DNA of 64,000 bases from Desmodesmus armatus (lineage: Eukaryota > Chlorophyta > Chlorophyceae > Sphaeropleales > Scenedesmaceae): NCBI GenBank assembly GCA_007449985.2, contig VIIQ02000665.1, positions 89,287 through 153,286 of the forward strand. Reading direction: 5' to 3'. Of this stretch, positions 53,002 through 62,626 are shown one piece after another. Below the pieces are notes generated by a model that searched no databases, had not been told where the DNA came from, and was given only the letters and a program-made list of their open reading frames with translations. The position numbers were made by a program, and so were the translations under genes. How positions within the stretch are numbered: position 1 is the first letter of the stretch; each line of letters starts with the position of its first letter.

Positions 53002-55634
53002 AGCCACGGCTGGGGCGTTGCAAGGAGCTGCTGCGGAGGATGATGCAGAGCAACAAGCTGCCGCCAGCTATGCAGCAGTTCATTGGACAGCACACACAGC
53101 AGCAGCGGTACATGAACATGGCTTATGGCGCAGCAGCAGAGCCGTATGGGGCTTATGCAGCTTACATGACAGGCATGGGGTCTGCTGGTTCCAGCTACTG
53201 GCCCATGGGCGGCTCGGCAATGCAGCAGCCAATGGCAGGGCTGCCACCCTCTCACACACCGCTGGCTATCACTGGTGCAGTTGGCGACAGCACCGGTGAA
53301 CAAGCAGCAATGATGGTGCTGCCGGATGCAGGCGGGTATGTGAGTGAGGAGCAGCAGCAGGAAACAATGCACTTTGGGCCCTCTTTCTGTTATGTGGGCT
53401 TAGCAGACTGGCAGCAGGATCTGGCAGGTGGGCTCTTTGACTCAACGGGACATGAGTATGCACTGGTTGGGACACGTGCACAGGCAGGAGCTGGTGCAGT
53501 GCAGCAGGGCAGGGTTGTCAGGCAGCCTGTGCCCAAGGGCTTCCTACCACCCTCAGCTCTTCCTACAGACCTGAATGCCATGCGTTCCATGCCACGCATC
53601 ACCAATGCACTGGTTGCTGGCTTAGGAGAGCTGGACGGCACCAGCAGGGGGCTACTGCACACGCTGCTTGACATTCAGCGGTTTGTGGCGAGCAGGGTAT
53701 CTGCTTTTGGAGACCTTCTGGGTGTGCAGGAGGCTGGTGGAGCACATGGTAGCAGCAGTGCACAGCAGGGAGGGCAGCAGGCTCTGCAGGAGGCAACAGC
53801 AGCAAAGGGTACTGCCAGCATGGTGTCCAGCAGCAGTTCTGGGCGCTGTGGCCCTGTTGCAGCAGCGGCGGCAAGCAGCCGCAGCCTCCTGGAGTCAGTC
53901 ATGCTGCAGTATGGCTTCAAGCCAGTGGCAATCGATTACACCCTACGCCAGTCAATGCCTGTGACGCTGGACTTCCTGGTGGGCACGAACAAACAGGAAG
54001 GATTGACACTAACAACCCCGGATGGGCGTGATGTGCTAGTAGATATGGCGTTCCAGGACTCAGGTGCCACACTGCTGCTGTTCACTGAGGTGGCTTGTGG
54101 CGAGTGGGGTACTTACATCTTCAGAACAAATCAGGTGCCGTCTGTCAAGGGCATTGATGGGCTGCCGTCCAAGAAGATTATCGGCAGGACAGGACCGCTG
54201 GTTCTCACACTTGCCAAGGGACACCCACTGGCAGCAGTCCTGCCCGTTCCGTGTGCTTGGGTGCTGGAGGGAGACGCGGGTGGCATGTTTAAGGTGTGCT
54301 TGGACAAGAAGACACTGCTGCCGGTGTTTGGGTATGTGGATCCAGCCCTCAACATGCTATGCTTCCGTCCCAAGGCAGCACAGGGCAGGCTTGACATTAT
54401 ACACGGCATTCCCGTGCGTGGCTATGTCAAGAACGGCAACAGCAGCATCAGCAGTGGCAACATGGCGGCTGCCACCATCTGGGAGGAGGACAGCAGGGAC
54501 ACAGAGGAGCTTGAGGGCTCAGCAGCAGCAGTGCCGGGCATCAACTACAGGCCGTTTACTGCAGAGGAGAACACTCTAGCCAATGCAGAGCTCGAACGGC
54601 TGCTTCAGGCAGGAGTTATCACAGAACTGGATGCTGGGCCATTTGAAGTGAACGATCGCTGGTACTTGGACCACCTGGGCCTGAATGGTGGTGTGCCACA
54701 GCAGGTGCAAGAGGACTTGGACAGCAGCAGCTCCACTGGGTCAACCGCTATGCCTGAGCTGTGCACAGGCAGTGACAGCGACAGTCTCCCAGAGCTGGTG
54801 GATGCTTACAACCCAGTGACTGCTGACATCGAGTATTTCAGCCCTCATGGCAGTGCAGCAGATGCTTGGCTGCAACAACAAACTGGGGGTGAGCACAACA
54901 AGCGCAGGCGCCGGCGTGGGCGCGGCCGCAAGGGCAGGGGGCGGCAGCAGCAGCAGCAACAGCAGGAGCAGGAGCAGGAGCAGGCAGAAGCACAGCAGCC
55001 ACTGGAGGAGCCAGCAGGCAAGCTATGGGGCTTTGACTGGTCCAAGGCTGCTGGTCAGCTGCTGCCGGGCATCAGCTGGATCACGACACACATGGTGCTG
55101 CTGCTGCTAGGCATGTTCCACTTCTTTGTGGACTTGCCGCTGAGGAAGTACCCCTCAAAGATCATGCGTGGATTGGTCAGCATGGCGGGAGCAGCAGTGC
55201 GCCCAGGCAACCCCATGCGCGCAAGGGAGTATAATGTGGCAGAACCTGTGCCCACTAACAACCTTGGCGACACACGGCGCGCACGCAAGCGTCGGCACAA
55301 CAGAGGGCCCAGGCCAGGCCCTGGCTTGCAACCGACGGCAGAGCAGGACGCACCGCAAACAAAGGTCTCTGTGGTCGCCACAGTGCGTCACTCTGGCAAG
55401 GTCATCACTGCGCGCACAGTGCTGATGTGCCTGCTCTGTTTCTTCTCAGTGCTGTGCTCCACAGCAGCAATGCAGGTTACCAACAGCATTGGGGCAGCAG
55501 CCACTGGATCAGCACTGCAAGCTGGCTACTTTCCCCTGCCACATGGCGTCCCACCACACCTCAACATGCACTTGCTGCAGCAGGAGCTTGCCAACCTGCA
55601 TTGCAGTAGGTTTCGCTGCTACAGCAGAGCATGA
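52962..55634 (+). CDS. protease-containing ORF with hydrophobic C-terminal segments
   Basis: 890 codons in the frame -1 to gag. The first third is Gln/Gly/Tyr-rich linker. A retropepsin-like centre lies at about residues 330-450, with FQDSGATLLLFTEV holding the active Asp near residue 366. After it come KRRRRGRGRKGRGR (nucleic-acid or nuclear signal) and Gln runs. Two hydrophobic stretches follow (WITTHMVLLLLGMFHFFVDL at about 703 and VLMCLLCFFSVLCSTAAM at about 818), unusual for a gypsy protease region and possibly membrane-associated. It overlaps the pol frame 55489-55634. Confidence 0.75.
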   Translation: MVHYISRCMQQKLKPRLGRCKELLRRMMQSNKLPPAMQQFIGQHTQQQRYMNMAYGAAAEPYGAYAAYMTGMGSAGSSYWPMGGSAMQQPMAGLPPSHTPLAITGAVGDSTGEQAAMMVLPDAGGYVSEEQQQETMHFGPSFCYVGLADWQQDLAGGLFDSTGHEYALVGTRAQAGAGAVQQGRVVRQPVPKGFLPPSALPTDLNAMRSMPRITNALVAGLGELDGTSRGLLHTLLDIQRFVASRVSAFGDLLGVQEAGGAHGSSSAQQGGQQALQEATAAKGTASMVSSSSSGRCGPVAAAAASSRSLLESVMLQYGFKPVAIDYTLRQSMPVTLDFLVGTNKQEGLTLTTPDGRDVLVDMAFQDSGATLLLFTEVACGEWGTYIFRTNQVPSVKGIDGLPSKKIIGRTGPLVLTLAKGHPLAAVLPVPCAWVLEGDAGGMFKVCLDKKTLLPVFGYVDPALNMLCFRPKAAQGRLDIIHGIPVRGYVKNGNSSISSGNMAAATIWEEDSRDTEELEGSAAAVPGINYRPFTAEENTLANAELERLLQAGVITELDAGPFEVNDRWYLDHLGLNGGVPQQVQEDLDSSSSTGSTAMPELCTGSDSDSLPELVDAYNPVTADIEYFSPHGSAADAWLQQQTGGEHNKRRRRRGRGRKGRGRQQQQQQQEQEQEQAEAQQPLEEPAGKLWGFDWSKAAGQLLPGISWITTHMVLLLLGMFHFFVDLPLRKYPSKIMRGLVSMAGAAVRPGNPMRAREYNVAEPVPTNNLGDTRRARKRRHNRGPRPGPGLQPTAEQDAPQTKVSVVATVRHSGKVITARTVLMCLLCFFSVLCSTAAMQVTNSIGAAATGSALQAGYFPLPHGVPPHLNMHLLQQELANLHCSRFRCYSRA

Positions 55635-58600
55635 TTCTGGCCAAGTGAAGTGGTACCAGGCCGACCCAGCAGCTCTGGACCAACTTGGGCCCGATGGCGC
55701 AACAGAAGATGTGCATGACGCCAGATGGACAGTGCACGATGAGGGCAAATGGATCTTGGGCAACCACCCAGATGCATCGCCTGCACAAATGGACCAGCTG
55801 GTGCAGATGCTGTTGGAGGAGCGAGGGGCATTTGCTTACAGTCTGCAGGACTTGCCTGGCTACACAGGGGACGTAGCTGACTTCAAACTGATCGATCCCT
55901 CCAAACGTATGTGGAGCGCACCCAGACGCTACACAGAAGAGGAGGTGAAGTTTGCCAAGGAGAAGGTGCAGGAGATGCTGGATGCGGGCATCGTAAAAGA
56001 AATTCCAACGACCTGTCCGCATGCTTCAGCTATCACGTTGCCTATGAAGCGAGCACCCGACGGTAGCTGGACCGACAAGCGGTTCTGCATCGACCTGCGC
56101 AACGTCAACGGCAACACAGTGGTGGACAGTTACGGCCTGCCACTACCGGAAGAACTGTTTAGGCGAATTAGGGGGCACAAATTCTTGGTCAAGGCGGACT
56201 TTAGAGCGGGCTTTTGGCAGCTCAACCTGAGCGAAGAGGCGCAGCAGCACGTGGCCTTCCACGCACCCGACAGTGGCAAGCGACTGACCTACACGCGGCT
56301 GTGTTTTGGTCACGTGAACGCCACGGCAATTTTCCAGCGGGTTATGGAGAAGGAGCTGGCAGCAGCTGGTTTGTCTCACTGTGCGGCGCCGTTCGTCGAT
56401 GACGTTATCATGTGGTGCGACACCTGGGAGGACATGGTGACCAACTTCAGAACACTTCTACAGCATCTCAAGACAGTGGGCTTGCGCCTGCACCCTGCCA
56501 AGACAATCGTGGGTGCAGACTGCTTGCCTTACCTGGGTCACCTGGTATCAGCCAAGGAGTGCAAGCCGGAGCCAGCCAAGATTGCAGGCATCAAGGCACT
56601 GCAGCCACCCACCAGCCTCAAGCGCCTGCAGGCCCACCTTGGCCTGTTTAATTACTACAGGTGCTATGTGCCCAACTTTGCCATCATTGCCAGGCCGCTT
56701 TACAAGCTTATGGAGAAGGGTGCGCAGTACATCTGGAGTGATGACTGTAACCAGGCGTATGAGGGGCTTCGAACGGCGCTGTGCAAGAAGGGTTTGGGGC
56801 TCAGGCAGCCTGTGGATGGGCGCAGTTTTCATCTGTATGTCGACTGGAGCAACACGGGCATTGCAGCTGTGCTGAATCAGGAGGCGGAGGATGGGACGGA
56901 GTACATGGTGGCCTGTGCCAGCAGGTCCCTCAATGCAGCTGAGCAGAACTATCCCGCCTGGAAAGGCGAGATGATGGCAGCAGTGTGGGGCGTCAAAATG
57001 TACAGGCCGTACTTGCACTCCAGGGAGTTCTATCTCCACAGCGACCACCGGGCGCTGTTATGGCTGCTGACACAGAAGACACCAGTGGGGCAGCAGATGC
57101 GTTGGATTCTGGCACTTCAGGAGTACCGCTTCTCACTGGTGCACAGGGCAGGCAAGTCAAACCCAGCTGATGTGCCTAGCAGGGAAGCCAGTAGCTGTGT
57201 GGCAGACACCACTGGAGCCAGGTTGGACACGGAGCTGCATGACTGGGTGCCCACTGTGCTTCTGCCAGACTGCAAAACAACGGACCCACTGGTCTACACA
57301 CATGACAGTCTGGCACTGGAGCTGGGCATTGGCAGCAAATCAACAGCAGCAGCTGGAGTGGCAGCAATGGCTTATGAGGAAACACCTGGTGACTGCCCAA
57401 TCCTTCACAGCCCAGCAGCAGCGCTGGCGGCAGAACCAGCAGACAGCTACAGTCATGAACAGCTGGAGCACGAGGCGTTGTGTTGTCTACTGTGCAGCAA
57501 CGAGTCTGCAGTGGACACATTCGCCCCAACCGCCGACTCATTGCTGGGGGGGGAGACAGCAGGACAACTTTTTGCTGACGATGGCTGCTGCGTGGACACA
57601 CAACACCCAGCAGTAGCTTGGCGGCAGCATGACCTACAGCAGGCAGCATCGGCGTGGGTCACATTGGCAGGGCTACAACAGCCCCAACCGGACAGCTTCC
57701 AGCCAGGAGTGTACACAGGTGCATTGGACCCCTGGGGCGTAAGGGAGACACAAGGGCTGTGCACGGCTACTGTGGCAGACACGTTCTTCCCGGCAGCGCT
57801 GCAGCAGGGCATCGTGCTTTATGAGCCGTTTGGTGGCATCTGCGCAGGGCTGGAGATGGTGCTCAGGAGTGGCATCACAGTCAAACAGTACCTGTACAGC
57901 GACATCAACCCCATGGCACAGCGGGCGGCGTTACACAGGATCAGGGTGCTGCAAAGCATGTATCCCAAGCAGCTACCGGAGGATGCTTTGGCTGGCAGTT
58001 TCAGCATTCTTCCCATGGATGTGAGGCACATCACCACACAGCAGCTCAGCAAGGCTGTCAGCGAGGCACCAGTCAAGCAATGGCTGGTAGTAGGAGGCTG
58101 GCCCTGTCAAGACTTCTCTGCAGCAGGCAAGTCACAGGGGCTTCGGGGTGATCGGGCTCAACTGCTGTTTGACCTGGTCAGGGTAGTGGGAGCGTTGCAA
58201 CAGCTACTCCCACACCAGCCCCCAGCCTACCTGGTGGAGAATGTGCTCTTGCAGCAGCACAGGCTGAGCAGCATCAGTCAGCATGACTTCAATAAAATCA
58301 AGGCGTGCCTAGGGTTACCTGTGGTGCTGGACGCAGCACAGTTTGGCAGCCTTGCACATCGGGCGCGCAACTTCTGGTCCAACCTGGTTGGGCCCAGTCA
58401 ACTGCGAGCAGCTTTGGCATTTGTCAAGAGGCCACCCGCACGCAGCGTACAGCTTGCCTTGGGACCTGGCAGGACCGCGCAACCTGTCAACCGACCAGAC
58501 GCTGCTCCTCTCTACCCCTGCAACGCACCAGGGCAGCCTCGCGCAGCCTGGCCTACCTTGGTCAGCAGCGCACGCTCCTACGCCTTCAGGCCTGGCCAGC

Positions 58601-60018
58601 CTGGCAGTGTTTTGGACACAACGGTGCCTGCTGTAGTCAAGTGGGGCGAGCCAACAGCAGAGGAGAGAGAGGTAGCTCTGGGCTATCTTCCAGGCAGCAC
58701 AGCAGCAGCAGGCCTCACACAAGCGCAGCGGTGTGCGTTGCTCGGTGAAAGCATGGATGCCAACACTTTGCAGGTGCTCATGGCCATCGCCAAGGCTTGG
58801 TTCCTGCGGGGCCTGCCTACCTCTACTGACTTGGCGACACGTGCATTCAGCGCACACGAAGGGGAACTGGCGCAGGAGTGGCCTGGCAGAGAGGCAACTG
58901 CAACCCCACATGGCTATCAGCAGCAGCTAGCCATGACAGCTGGCTACCAGGAGAACACTACGGCTACGAGCCAAGGTGACATCTGGGCCGACGATAAGAC
59001 CCTGGAGTACATCAGAACAGGGCAACTCCCACAAGACCTGGCAGCCAGCCAGGCAGCACGTATCAAGCGACGTGCACGCTCATACTACTTCAAGGACCAG
59101 CAGCTGATCAGGAGGATGCCAGATGGCACCGACAGGCTGGTACCTCCACCACAGGCGCGTGCTGGTCTCATACGGCAGCAACACGAGATGTGTGGGCACT
59201 TTGGCAGGCGGCGCACCTCAGCCATGCTACTCAGTAAGCACTGGTGGTATGGGTTACTGGCGGACGTTGCAACAGTGCTGTCACGCTGCGAGCACTGCAG
59301 CAGGGTGCATGCCAGCTTCACCGCCAAGCCGGAGGAGCTGCGCCCCATTCCAATCAGCAGCATGGGTTTCAGGTGGCACGTGGACACAGCTGGGCCACTA
59401 CCCAAGAGTGCAAAGGGCAACAAGTATGTGCTGGTGTGTGTTGAGGCATTCAGCAAGTACCTGGTGGTGGTGCCGATGGAAAACGACAAGGCGGAGACCA
59501 CTGCATACCACTTCTTGCACGGTGTATTGGCACACTTTGCAGCACCAGGGCAGGTGGTGACAGACTCAGGGACAGAGTTTGAGGGCGAGTTTGCCAAGCT
59601 CCTGGAGGATGCGCTCATCGATCATGCCATCATCAGTGCAGACCACCCTCAGGCCAATGGTCAGGCAGAGAAGGCTGTGCACATCGTCAAGCGGGCGCTT
59701 ACCAAAATGGCAGTGGCAAGGCACAGTGTCAAGCAGTGGGATGAGGACTTGGCATGGCTGGCACTGGGCTACCGCTGCTCTCCACAGGCCAGCACAGGCC
59801 ACAGCCCGTACGAACTCATGTATGCACGTCCACCGGTCATTCCACCTGCAGTGAAGGAGCTTGTCAGCACACCCCTGGACATCAGTGCTGAGGCGGCTGT
59901 CAAGGACCTACTGCAGCGTAAGGAGCGGCTAAAGCAGCAGGTGCCCATTGCGCTGGAGAAACCTGGCGATTGCACAGCACAGGGATCAGCGCCGTTACCT
60001 GCAGCTGCGTGCGCCTGA
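55489..60018 (+). CDS. pol: RT, RNase H, C5-DNA methyltransferase, integrase
   Basis: 1509 codons; coding probably continues from the previous frame near 55,600. RT spans about 130-400, with FVDD at 302-305. RNase H spans about 445-570 (D452, E494, D519). The methyltransferase spans about 774-1105: motif I PFGGICAGLE (780), SDIN (804), MDVRHI (843), GGWPCQDFSAAGKSQGL with catalytic C873, ENV (917), HRARNFW (957) and LLGESMD (1084). The order is canonical, unlike DRM enzymes. HRARxFW and LLGxS recall DNMT3; the PCQDFSAAG block recalls bacterial Dcm types. Integrase: H1232/H1237/C1267/C1270 zinc site and D1299, D1359, E1394. All catalytic residues are present, so each activity is plausible. Confidence 0.92.
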   Translation: MGQQPLDQHCKLATFPCHMASHHTSTCTCCSRSLPTCIAVGFAATAEHDSGQVKWYQADPAALDQLGPDGATEDVHDARWTVHDEGKWILGNHPDASPAQMDQLVQMLLEERGAFAYSLQDLPGYTGDVADFKLIDPSKRMWSAPRRYTEEEVKFAKEKVQEMLDAGIVKEIPTTCPHASAITLPMKRAPDGSWTDKRFCIDLRNVNGNTVVDSYGLPLPEELFRRIRGHKFLVKADFRAGFWQLNLSEEAQQHVAFHAPDSGKRLTYTRLCFGHVNATAIFQRVMEKELAAAGLSHCAAPFVDDVIMWCDTWEDMVTNFRTLLQHLKTVGLRLHPAKTIVGADCLPYLGHLVSAKECKPEPAKIAGIKALQPPTSLKRLQAHLGLFNYYRCYVPNFAIIARPLYKLMEKGAQYIWSDDCNQAYEGLRTALCKKGLGLRQPVDGRSFHLYVDWSNTGIAAVLNQEAEDGTEYMVACASRSLNAAEQNYPAWKGEMMAAVWGVKMYRPYLHSREFYLHSDHRALLWLLTQKTPVGQQMRWILALQEYRFSLVHRAGKSNPADVPSREASSCVADTTGARLDTELHDWVPTVLLPDCKTTDPLVYTHDSLALELGIGSKSTAAAGVAAMAYEETPGDCPILHSPAAALAAEPADSYSHEQLEHEALCCLLCSNESAVDTFAPTADSLLGGETAGQLFADDGCCVDTQHPAVAWRQHDLQQAASAWVTLAGLQQPQPDSFQPGVYTGALDPWGVRETQGLCTATVADTFFPAALQQGIVLYEPFGGICAGLEMVLRSGITVKQYLYSDINPMAQRAALHRIRVLQSMYPKQLPEDALAGSFSILPMDVRHITTQQLSKAVSEAPVKQWLVVGGWPCQDFSAAGKSQGLRGDRAQLLFDLVRVVGALQQLLPHQPPAYLVENVLLQQHRLSSISQHDFNKIKACLGLPVVLDAAQFGSLAHRARNFWSNLVGPSQLRAALAFVKRPPARSVQLALGPGRTAQPVNRPDAAPLYPCNAPGQPRAAWPTLVSSARSYAFRPGQPGSVLDTTVPAVVKWGEPTAEEREVALGYLPGSTAAAGLTQAQRCALLGESMDANTLQVLMAIAKAWFLRGLPTSTDLATRAFSAHEGELAQEWPGREATATPHGYQQQLAMTAGYQENTTATSQGDIWADDKTLEYIRTGQLPQDLAASQAARIKRRARSYYFKDQQLIRRMPDGTDRLVPPPQARAGLIRQQHEMCGHFGRRRTSAMLLSKHWWYGLLADVATVLSRCEHCSRVHASFTAKPEELRPIPISSMGFRWHVDTAGPLPKSAKGNKYVLVCVEAFSKYLVVVPMENDKAETTAYHFLHGVLAHFAAPGQVVTDSGTEFEGEFAKLLEDALIDHAIISADHPQANGQAEKAVHIVKRALTKMAVARHSVKQWDEDLAWLALGYRCSPQASTGHSPYELMYARPPVIPPAVKELVSTPLDISAEAAVKDLLQRKERLKQQVPIALEKPGDCTAQGSAPLPAAACA
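57796..58803 (+). other. C5-cytosine methyltransferase domain within pol
   Basis: Sub-region of the pol ORF, residues about 770-1105. It is flanked by linkers of about 200 residues (after RNase H) and 95 residues (before integrase), and is in frame with no stop. Motifs I, II/III, IV, VI, VIII and X can be identified. The target-recognition region between VIII and X is about 115 residues. Predicted to transfer a methyl group from S-adenosylmethionine to cytosine C5, with sequence preference unknown. Confidence 0.9.
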
Positions 60019-61216
60019 CTACAAGCCACGCGTTCACAGGTTTATGGTGGGTGACTACGTCTACACTCAGCAGCTTAACCGGGCAAGCAAGCTACAGCCC
60101 AGGGCCAAACCCCTCATTCTGCGAGTTCTGGAGGTGCGGGACTCTGGGGTACTGCACCTGCAGGGGCGCTGTGGCCGGACCATTGAGGTGCACATGTCTC
60201 ACTGTGCACCCTGCCACTTGCCTGATATCGACGGCGGCATCGACCCACTGCTGGTGGACAACACAGATGATGTGGTCTGTGAGGTATGCAGCACCAGCGA
60301 CAACGGGGCCGAGCTCATGCTGTGTGACGTGTGCAACAGCGGATACCATACCTACTGCTTGCAACCACCACTCAGCAGTGTGCCTGACGGTGTGTGGCTG
60401 TGCCCGGAGTGTGTGGACGCTGGCTACACAGAACAGGATGCTGCTGGCAGGGAGCAGCAGCGGCAGCAGCTACAGGAGCGGGAGGCCAGGCCAAACATAT
60501 TCCCCGGCGCGCAAATGAAGCGCAGGGACGAAGCAGCACATGCGCTGCATGGCCGACTGGTGCTGAAGGCGTTCACGGATCCAGCCACCGGGAAAGGCAG
60601 GAAGTACTGGGGCAGGATCTACTTCAAGGATGCTGAGTCACGCCCATACTACTTCCGAGTGGTGTACGAAGATGGGGACTCTCACCACGCCACCATGGCA
60701 GGCATCAAGCGCTACCTGCAGCCGGAGGATGCAGTGCTGCCACCTGGGGCCAGCATTCCTACACCAGAGTCACTGGCAGCAGCAGTGGCGTACGCACGAC
60801 AGCTGGTCAGCAGGGTTGCTGGCGGTTCAGTAGCTGTTCCTTCCACAAGGGTCTCACCGGCAGATGTGCAGTTGCTGCAGCTTACAGTGCAGATGTCCCT
60901 GGTTCAAGCCCTGGTGGACCCACTAACACTCAACACCCAGTGGCAGCAGGTTTTTGCTGGGCGACCGTTCACTGTGGGCTGCGGGCCTGTACAGCACGGC
61001 GCTACAGCCATCATCATTACACCTACAGCACCCTTTGTGCTTCATGCAGTTTTCACAGCACTGCAAATGAGGCCATTGGTGGTGCTCTGTTACGTGCCTT
61101 CACTGGCGTTTCCAGCTGACATCCACCCTCTGTTCAGTGCACTCAAGCAGCAACGGCGAGCAGCAGCATTCAGGGGCAAGAATGGCTGCTGGCTGGTGCT
61201 CAGTAGGCAAGGCTAG
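59948..61216 (+). CDS. integrase C-terminus + PHD finger + Tudor-like module
   Basis: 422 codons in frame +1 to pol. The first about 70 residues (RDQRRYLQLR; FMVGDYVYTQ) are the normal continuation of integrase. The two frames become continuous if one base of the AAA near 59,960 is disregarded, so this is probably a 1-base indel rather than a true gene boundary. Residues about 108-157 are a PHD finger of C4HC3 type (CEVC, CDVC, YHTYCL, WLCPEC), a histone-tail reader. Residues about 210-265 (YWGRIYF; VVYEDGDS) resemble the Tudor-like YEDGD module of algal chromatin proteins. The last 110 residues are globular and unrecognised. Confidence 0.85.
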   Translation: MRWRNLAIAQHRDQRRYLQLRAPDYKPRVHRFMVGDYVYTQQLNRASKLQPRAKPLILRVLEVRDSGVLHLQGRCGRTIEVHMSHCAPCHLPDIDGGIDPLLVDNTDDVVCEVCSTSDNGAELMLCDVCNSGYHTYCLQPPLSSVPDGVWLCPECVDAGYTEQDAAGREQQRQQLQEREARPNIFPGAQMKRRDEAAHALHGRLVLKAFTDPATGKGRKYWGRIYFKDAESRPYYFRVVYEDGDSHHATMAGIKRYLQPEDAVLPPGASIPTPESLAAAVAYARQLVSRVAGGSVAVPSTRVSPADVQLLQLTVQMSLVQALVDPLTLNTQWQQVFAGRPFTVGCGPVQHGATAIIITPTAPFVLHAVFTALQMRPLVVLCYVPSLAFPADIHPLFSALKQQRRAAAFRGKNGCWLVLSRQG

Positions 61217-61410
61217 ACATCGACAAATGGCTGCATTGAGCACTGGATGCTCGGTTCATTATCTCGGTCCGGTTTCGCTAAGACGGCGCAGTAGTAGCTT
61301 AGCACCAAGGGGCTTCAAGGAAGGGGGGGCATGATAGTGCATACTGCAGGCTGACTAAGCAGGTGATTAGCTGACACGCTCAACCTTCTGTCCTGCACTG
61401 CTCACTCTCC

Positions 61411-61683
61411 ATGGCGGGCGTTTCTCATTTATGCCGACGACACAGCACCTGGTGCCAGCAGTGTAATAGAGGAGCAGCTGGACTACGGGGAGGACTCTGG
61501 GAGGAGTTGCAGGAGCAGCCAGTCAGTGAGGAAGTGGCACTGCTAGGATCTGGAGAGGAGGAGTTGCCTCAGCAGCCAGACAGTGAGGGTGCAGAGCAGC
61601 CGGACTTTGGGGGCGAGGGCTTGCCTGAGGAGCCCATGCAGCAGGACATAGCAGCTCACATGGACCTGGCACTGCAGCAGTAG
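61411..61683 (+). CDS. small acidic ORF of the retrotransposon
   Basis: The frame's second half is Glu/Gln-rich and repetitive (LPQQPDSEGAEQPDFGGEGL) and stops at 61683. The first part reads poorly, so the frame may begin by a shift or splice. No family recognised. Confidence 0.35.
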   Translation: MAGVSHLCRRHSTWCQQCNRGAAGLRGGLWEELQEQPVSEEVALLGSGEEELPQQPDSEGAEQPDFGGEGLPEEPMQQDIAAHMDLALQQ

Positions 61684-61809
61684 CGGAGGACCCAGCCGGC
61701 CAAACGCGTCACGAGGGTACGCGCGAATCTAGCCAGGGGCTGAGGGGGGACAGGGGCTTGTGGCAGCTTTACACTAGAGCAGCAGCGATGGGTGGAGCGC
61801 GAAGCAGCA
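61684..61809. other. short spacer between retrotransposon ORFs
   Basis: No feature seen other than the open frame leading into the next ORF's ATG at 61810. Confidence 0.4.
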
Positions 61810-62626
61810 ATGGACGTGCTTGGCATCACCCGTGTTGCATGTCACCTTGGCGGCTATGCCAACGGGATGTCAGAGGACCTCACAGTTGCGGCAAGGCGGG
61901 CAAAGGAGGCAGAACAGCACATGCTGCAGAATGCAGATACAGACTTGGAGGCAGAAGCAGCACGGGCAGCTGCAGCAAGGGAGGCTGCAGCAAGGGAGGC
62001 TGCAGCAAGGGAGGCTGCAGCAGCTGAAGCACTTGCAAAGGAGGCAGCAGCGAAGGCAAGGGCTGCAGAAGGGAACCGCGCAGTAGAGCCGGCAGCAAAC
62101 CAGGAGGCACCTGCAGCAGTAGGCTTTGATTGGAGTCGCGTGAAACTACCCTTAGAGTTTGTGCCTCCGCAGCGCGGAAGCAGCAGCAGCGGCAAGGGTA
62201 ATGATGGGGAGCATAAGCAGGAGCGCAGCGGGGAGCCGCGGCCGCAGCCCCAATGCCGACAACAGGGAGCGCAAGCCCAAAACGCAGCAGGAGCCGCAGC
62301 AAGGGCCGCGGCAAGGACGACAACCAGGACCGTGGTGGTCGAAGCAGCAAGTACGACATGGACGGGCCTCCCAAACCGCAGACGTACCTGAGTACGAGCT
62401 CCCTCCTTTGGGCTTTACCCGCAACAACTGCAGGGTGGGCAAGGACGGTTATGGATTAGCAGGAGTTATGGATTACCAGGGCACGTGGTTCCCAGTGGCA
62501 GCACACGACCCAGCGCACAACCCGGAGAAGAACCCAAAACTTAACGACACATGCCCAATCTGCTTCCTGCGAACAGCATACAAGCAGGATCGCCTGGCAT
62601 ACCGTTCAAACACCCGGCGCAGGTAA
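61810..62626 (+). pseudogene. retrotransposon ORF: Ala-rich helix, basic RS-like region, Cys motif; frame-broken
   Basis: It starts MDVLGITRV, then a helical repeat of REAAA units (about residues 60-85) and AVGFDWSRVKLPLEFVPP. Plausible coding then passes into a second frame (KRSRSRSKGRGKDDNQDRGG) and a third (YELPPLGFTRNN; DTCPICFLRTAYKQD) ending at 62626. Two small shifts in under 250 bp suggest indel mutations or sequence errors. The basic region could bind RNA or DNA, and CPIC plus neighbours might be half a zinc site. No family recognised. Confidence 0.5.
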
